64,000 bases of DNA from Mactromeris polynyma (lineage: Eukaryota > Mollusca > Bivalvia > Venerida > Mactridae), in the NCBI GenBank assembly GCA_032209605.1, contig JASFXZ010000014.1:2872912-2936911 (forward strand), given 5' to 3'. The position numbers were made by a program, and so were the translations under genes. The notes under the pieces were generated by a model. That model had not been told where the DNA came from and did no database searches. It was given only the letters and a program-made list of their open reading frames with translations. Each line of letters opens with the position of its first letter. Position 1 is the first letter of the stretch. Shown one piece after another: positions 60,201 to 64,000 of the stretch.

Positions 60201-63200
60201 AACTATCAATGGTAACGTCAAACACAGCAATAAATATAAAACCTTCAATGGTAACGTCACACACAGCAATAAATATAAAACCTTCAATGGTAACGTCACA
60301 CACAGCAATAAATATAAAACCTTCAATGGTAACGTCACACACAGCAATAAATATAAAACTATCAATGGTAACGTCAAACACAGCAATAAATATAAAACCT
60401 TCAATGGTAACATATAAAACCTTGAATGCTAACGTCAAACACAGCAATAAATATAAAACCTTCAATGTTAACGTCAAACACAGCAATAAATATAAAACCT
60501 TCAATGGTAACATATAAAACCTTGAATGGTAACGTCAAACACAGCAATAAATATAAAAACTTGAATGGTAACGTCAAACACAGCAATAAATATAAAACCT
60601 TCAATGGTAACATATAAAACCTTGAATGGTAACGTCAAACACAGCAACAAATATAAAACCTTGAATGGTAGCGTCAAACACAGCAATAAATATAAAACCT
60701 TCAATGGTAACGTCAACCACAGCAACAAATATAAAACATCCAATGGTAACGTCAAACACAGCAACAAATATAAAACTATCAATGGTAACGTCAAACACAG
60801 CAATAAATATAAAACCTTCAATGGCAATGTCAAACACAGCAACAAATATAAAACCTTGAAGGTAACGTCAAACACAGCAACAAATATAAAACCTTCAATG
60901 GTAACGTCAAACACAGCAACAAATATAAAACTATCAATGGTAACGTCAAACACAGCAATAAATATAAAACCTTCAATGGTAACGTCACACACAGCAATAA
61001 ATATAAAACCTTCAATGGTAACGTCACACACAGCAATAAATATAAAACCTTCAATGGTAACGTCACACACAGCAATAAATATAAAACCTTCAATGGTAAC
61101 GTCAAACACAGCAATAAATATAAAACCTTCAATGGTAACGTCAAACACAGCAACAAATATAAAACCTTGAATGGTAACGTTAAACACTGCAATAAATATA
61201 AAACCTTGAATGGTAACGTCAAACACAGCAATAAATATAAAACCTTCAATGGTAACGTCAAACACAGCAACAAATATAAAACCTTCAATGGTAACGTCAA
61301 ACACAGCAACAAATATAAAACCTTCAATGGTAACGTCAAACACAGCAACAAATATAAAACCTTGAATGGTAACGTCAAACACAGCAACAAATATAAAACC
61401 TTGAATGGTAACGTTAAACACTGCAATAAATATAAAACCTTCAATGGTAACGTCAAACACAGCAACAAATATAAAACCTTCAATGGTAACGTCAAACACA
61501 GCAACAAATATAAAACCTTGAATGGTAACGTTAAACACTGCAATAAATATAAAACCTTCAATGGTAACGTCAAACACAGCAATAAATATAAAACCTTTAA
61601 TGGTAACGTCAAACACAGCAACAAATATAAAACCTTCAATGTTAACTTCAAACACAGCAACAAATATAAAACATTGAATGGTAACGTCAAACACAGCAAC
61701 AAATATAAAACCTTGAATGGTAACGTTAAACACAGCAATAAATATAAAACCTTCAATGGTAACGTCAAACACAGCAACAAATATAAAACCTTGAATGGTA
61801 ACGTCAAACACAGCAATAAATATAAAACCTTGAATGGTAACGTCAAACACAGCAACAAATATAAAACCTTCAATGGTAACGTCAAACACAGCAATAAATA
61901 TAAAACCTTGAATGGTAACGTCAAACACAGCAACAAATATAAAACCTTCAATGGTAACGTCAAACACAGCAACAAATATAAAACCTTGAATGGTAACGTT
62001 AAACACTGCAACAAATATAAAACCTTCAATGGTAACGTCAAACACAGCAATAAATATAAAACCTTCAATGGTAACGTCAAACACAGCAATAAATATAAAA
62101 CCTTGAATGGTTACGTTAAACACTGCAATAAATATAAAACCTTCAATGGTAACGTCAAACACAGCAATAAATATAAAACCTTGAATGGTAACGTTAAACA
62201 CTGCAACAAATATAAAACCTTGAATGGTAACGTTAAACACTGCAACAAATATAAAACCTTGAATGGTAACGTCAAACACAGCAATAAATATAAAACCTTG
62301 AATGGTAACGTCAAACACAGCAATAAATATAAAACCTTGAATGGTAACGTTAAACACTGCAATAAATATAAAACCTTCAATGGTAACGTCAAACACAGCA
62401 ATAAATATAAAACCTTGAATGGTAACGTTAAACACTGCAATAAATATAAAACCTTGAATGGTAACGTCAAACACAGCAACAAATATAAAACCTTGAATGG
62501 TAACGTCAAACACAGCAATAAATATAAAACCTTCAATGGTAACGTCAAACACAGCAACAAATATAAAACCTTCAATGGTAACGTCAAACACAGCAATAAA
62601 TATAAAACCTTCAATGGTAACGTCAAACACAGCAACAAATATAAAACCTTGAATGGTAACGTCACACACAGCAACAAATATAAAACCTTGAATGGTAACG
62701 TTAAACACTGCAATAAATATAAAACCTTGAATGGTAACGTTAAACACTGCAACAAATATAAAACCTTCAATGGTAACGTCAAACACAGCAATAAATATAA
62801 AACCTTCAATGGTAACGTCAAACACTGCAATACATATAAAACCTTGAATGGTAACGTCAAACACAGCAATAAATATAAAACCTTGAATGTTAACGTCAAA
62901 CACAGCAATAAATATAAAACCTTGAATGTTAACGTCAAACACAGCAATAAATACAAAACCTTGAATGTTAACGTCAAACACAGCAATAAATATAAAACCT
63001 TGAATGTTAACGTCAAACACAGCAATAAATATAAAACCTTGAATGTTAACGTCAAACACAGCAATTAATATAAAACCTTGAATGTTAACGTCAAACACAG
63101 CAATAAATATAAAACCTTCAATGGTAACATATAAAACCTTGAATGTTAACGTCAAACACTGCAATAAATATAAAACCTTCAATGGTAACATATAAAACCT

Positions 63201-64000
63201 TGAATGTTAACGTCAAACACTGCAATAAATATAAAACCTTCAATGGTAACATATAAAACCTTGAATGTTAACGTCAAACACTGCAATAAATATAAAACCT
63301 TCAATGGTAACATATAAAACCTTGAATGGTAACGTCAAACACAGCAATAAATATAAAACCTTCAATGGTAACATATAAAACCTTCAATGGTAACGTCAAA
63401 CACAGCAATAAATATAAAACTATCAATGGTAACGTTAAACACTGCAACAAATATAAAACCTTCAATGGTAACGTCAAACACTGCAACAAATATAAAACCT
63501 TCAATGGTAACGTTAAACACTGCAACAAATATAAAACCTTCAATGGTAACGTCAAACACAGCAATAAATATAAAACCTTCAATGGTAACATATAAAACCT
63601 TCAATGGTAACGTCAAACACAGCAATAAATATAAAACTATCAATGGTAACATATAAAACCTTCAATGGTAACGTCAAACACAGCAATAAATATAAAACCT
63701 TGAATGGTAACGTCAAACACAGCAATAAATATAAAACCTTGAATGTTAACGTCAAACACAGCAATAAATATAAAACCTTGAATGTTAACGTCAATCACAG
63801 CAATAAATATAAAACCTTCAATGGTAACATATAAAACCTTGAATGCTAACGTCAAACACAGCAATAAATATAAAACCTTCAATGTAAACGTCAAACACAG
63901 CAATAAATATAAAACCTTCAATGGTAACATATAAAACCTTGAATGGTAACGTCAAACACAGCAATAAATATAAAAACTTGAATGGTAACGTCAAACACAG
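57294..64000. repeat. 39-bp satellite array with higher-order structure (runs off the window)
   Basis: About 170 units of AATGGTAACGTCAAACACAG plus CAATAAATATAAAACCTTG. Common variants are GTTAAACACTGC, CAACAAATA, CCTTC and AATGTTAACG, and a 22-bp short form (AATGGTAACATATAAAACC plus TTG) that lacks 17 bp. Rare variants mark longer periods: AGCGTC recurs 729 bp apart (59941, 60670); GCAATACATA and GCAATTAATA each recur 4224 bp apart (58601/62825 and 58841/63065). Frames of up to 896 codons follow from 39 being divisible by 3. Confidence 0.96.

Noticed and set aside
60501..63191. Open frame of 896 codons (and 633, 571, 503 and others nearby) on both strands
   Set aside because: The 39-bp satellite unit is a multiple of 3 with no stop in several frames, so frames stay open for the length of the array. 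Both strands and several frames at once are open, which coding constraint would not produce.

Overview
This is eukaryotic nuclear DNA: AT-rich, full of short dispersed transposons and tandem arrays, with genes split by GT-AG introns. tRNA-headed SINEs and the general repeat make-up suggest a marine invertebrate. A lophotrochozoan, probably a bivalve mollusc, is my best guess, but no taxon-diagnostic gene is present.

The main gene runs over the left half on the + strand. It is a platelet-activating-factor acetylhydrolase (PAFAH, group VII/VIII phospholipase A2 family) in eight coding exons between 1693 and 32763. All splice phases agree and give one 483-codon frame. The serine, aspartate and histidine of the catalytic triad are on exons 5, 6 and 7. 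The protein has an acidic N-terminal extension and no obvious signal peptide. Intron 1 is about 22 kb and holds, on the - strand, an intronless seven-helix receptor (9247-10158) and a decayed Tc1-like transposase (12458-13504). I found no other convincing protein gene; a possible reverse-transcriptase relic lies at 41228-41272.

The rest is repeats. (1) Small inverted-repeat (MITE-like) elements are common. At least 15 copies or pieces belong to a family ending TACAGTAAAACCTC, with TA flanks. Others have hAT-like ends, Tigger-like ends, long palindromes rich in TGACGTCA, or TTGGCCCAA-rich interiors. (2) There are several tRNA-derived SINE families; one copy (39140-39434) is bracketed by a perfect 11-bp target-site duplication. 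(3) About 18 tandem arrays have units of 5 to 67 bp. Several sit inside a MITE and are built from its terminal sequence. The largest is a 39-bp satellite from 57294 to the window end, with nested higher-order periods of 729 and 4224 bp.

Many long open frames in the window are artefacts of arrays whose unit is a multiple of 3 bp (27, 33 or 39). Arrays occupy introns 1, 3 and 6 of the PAFAH gene, in two cases within 50 bp of a splice site, so array length may affect its splicing.
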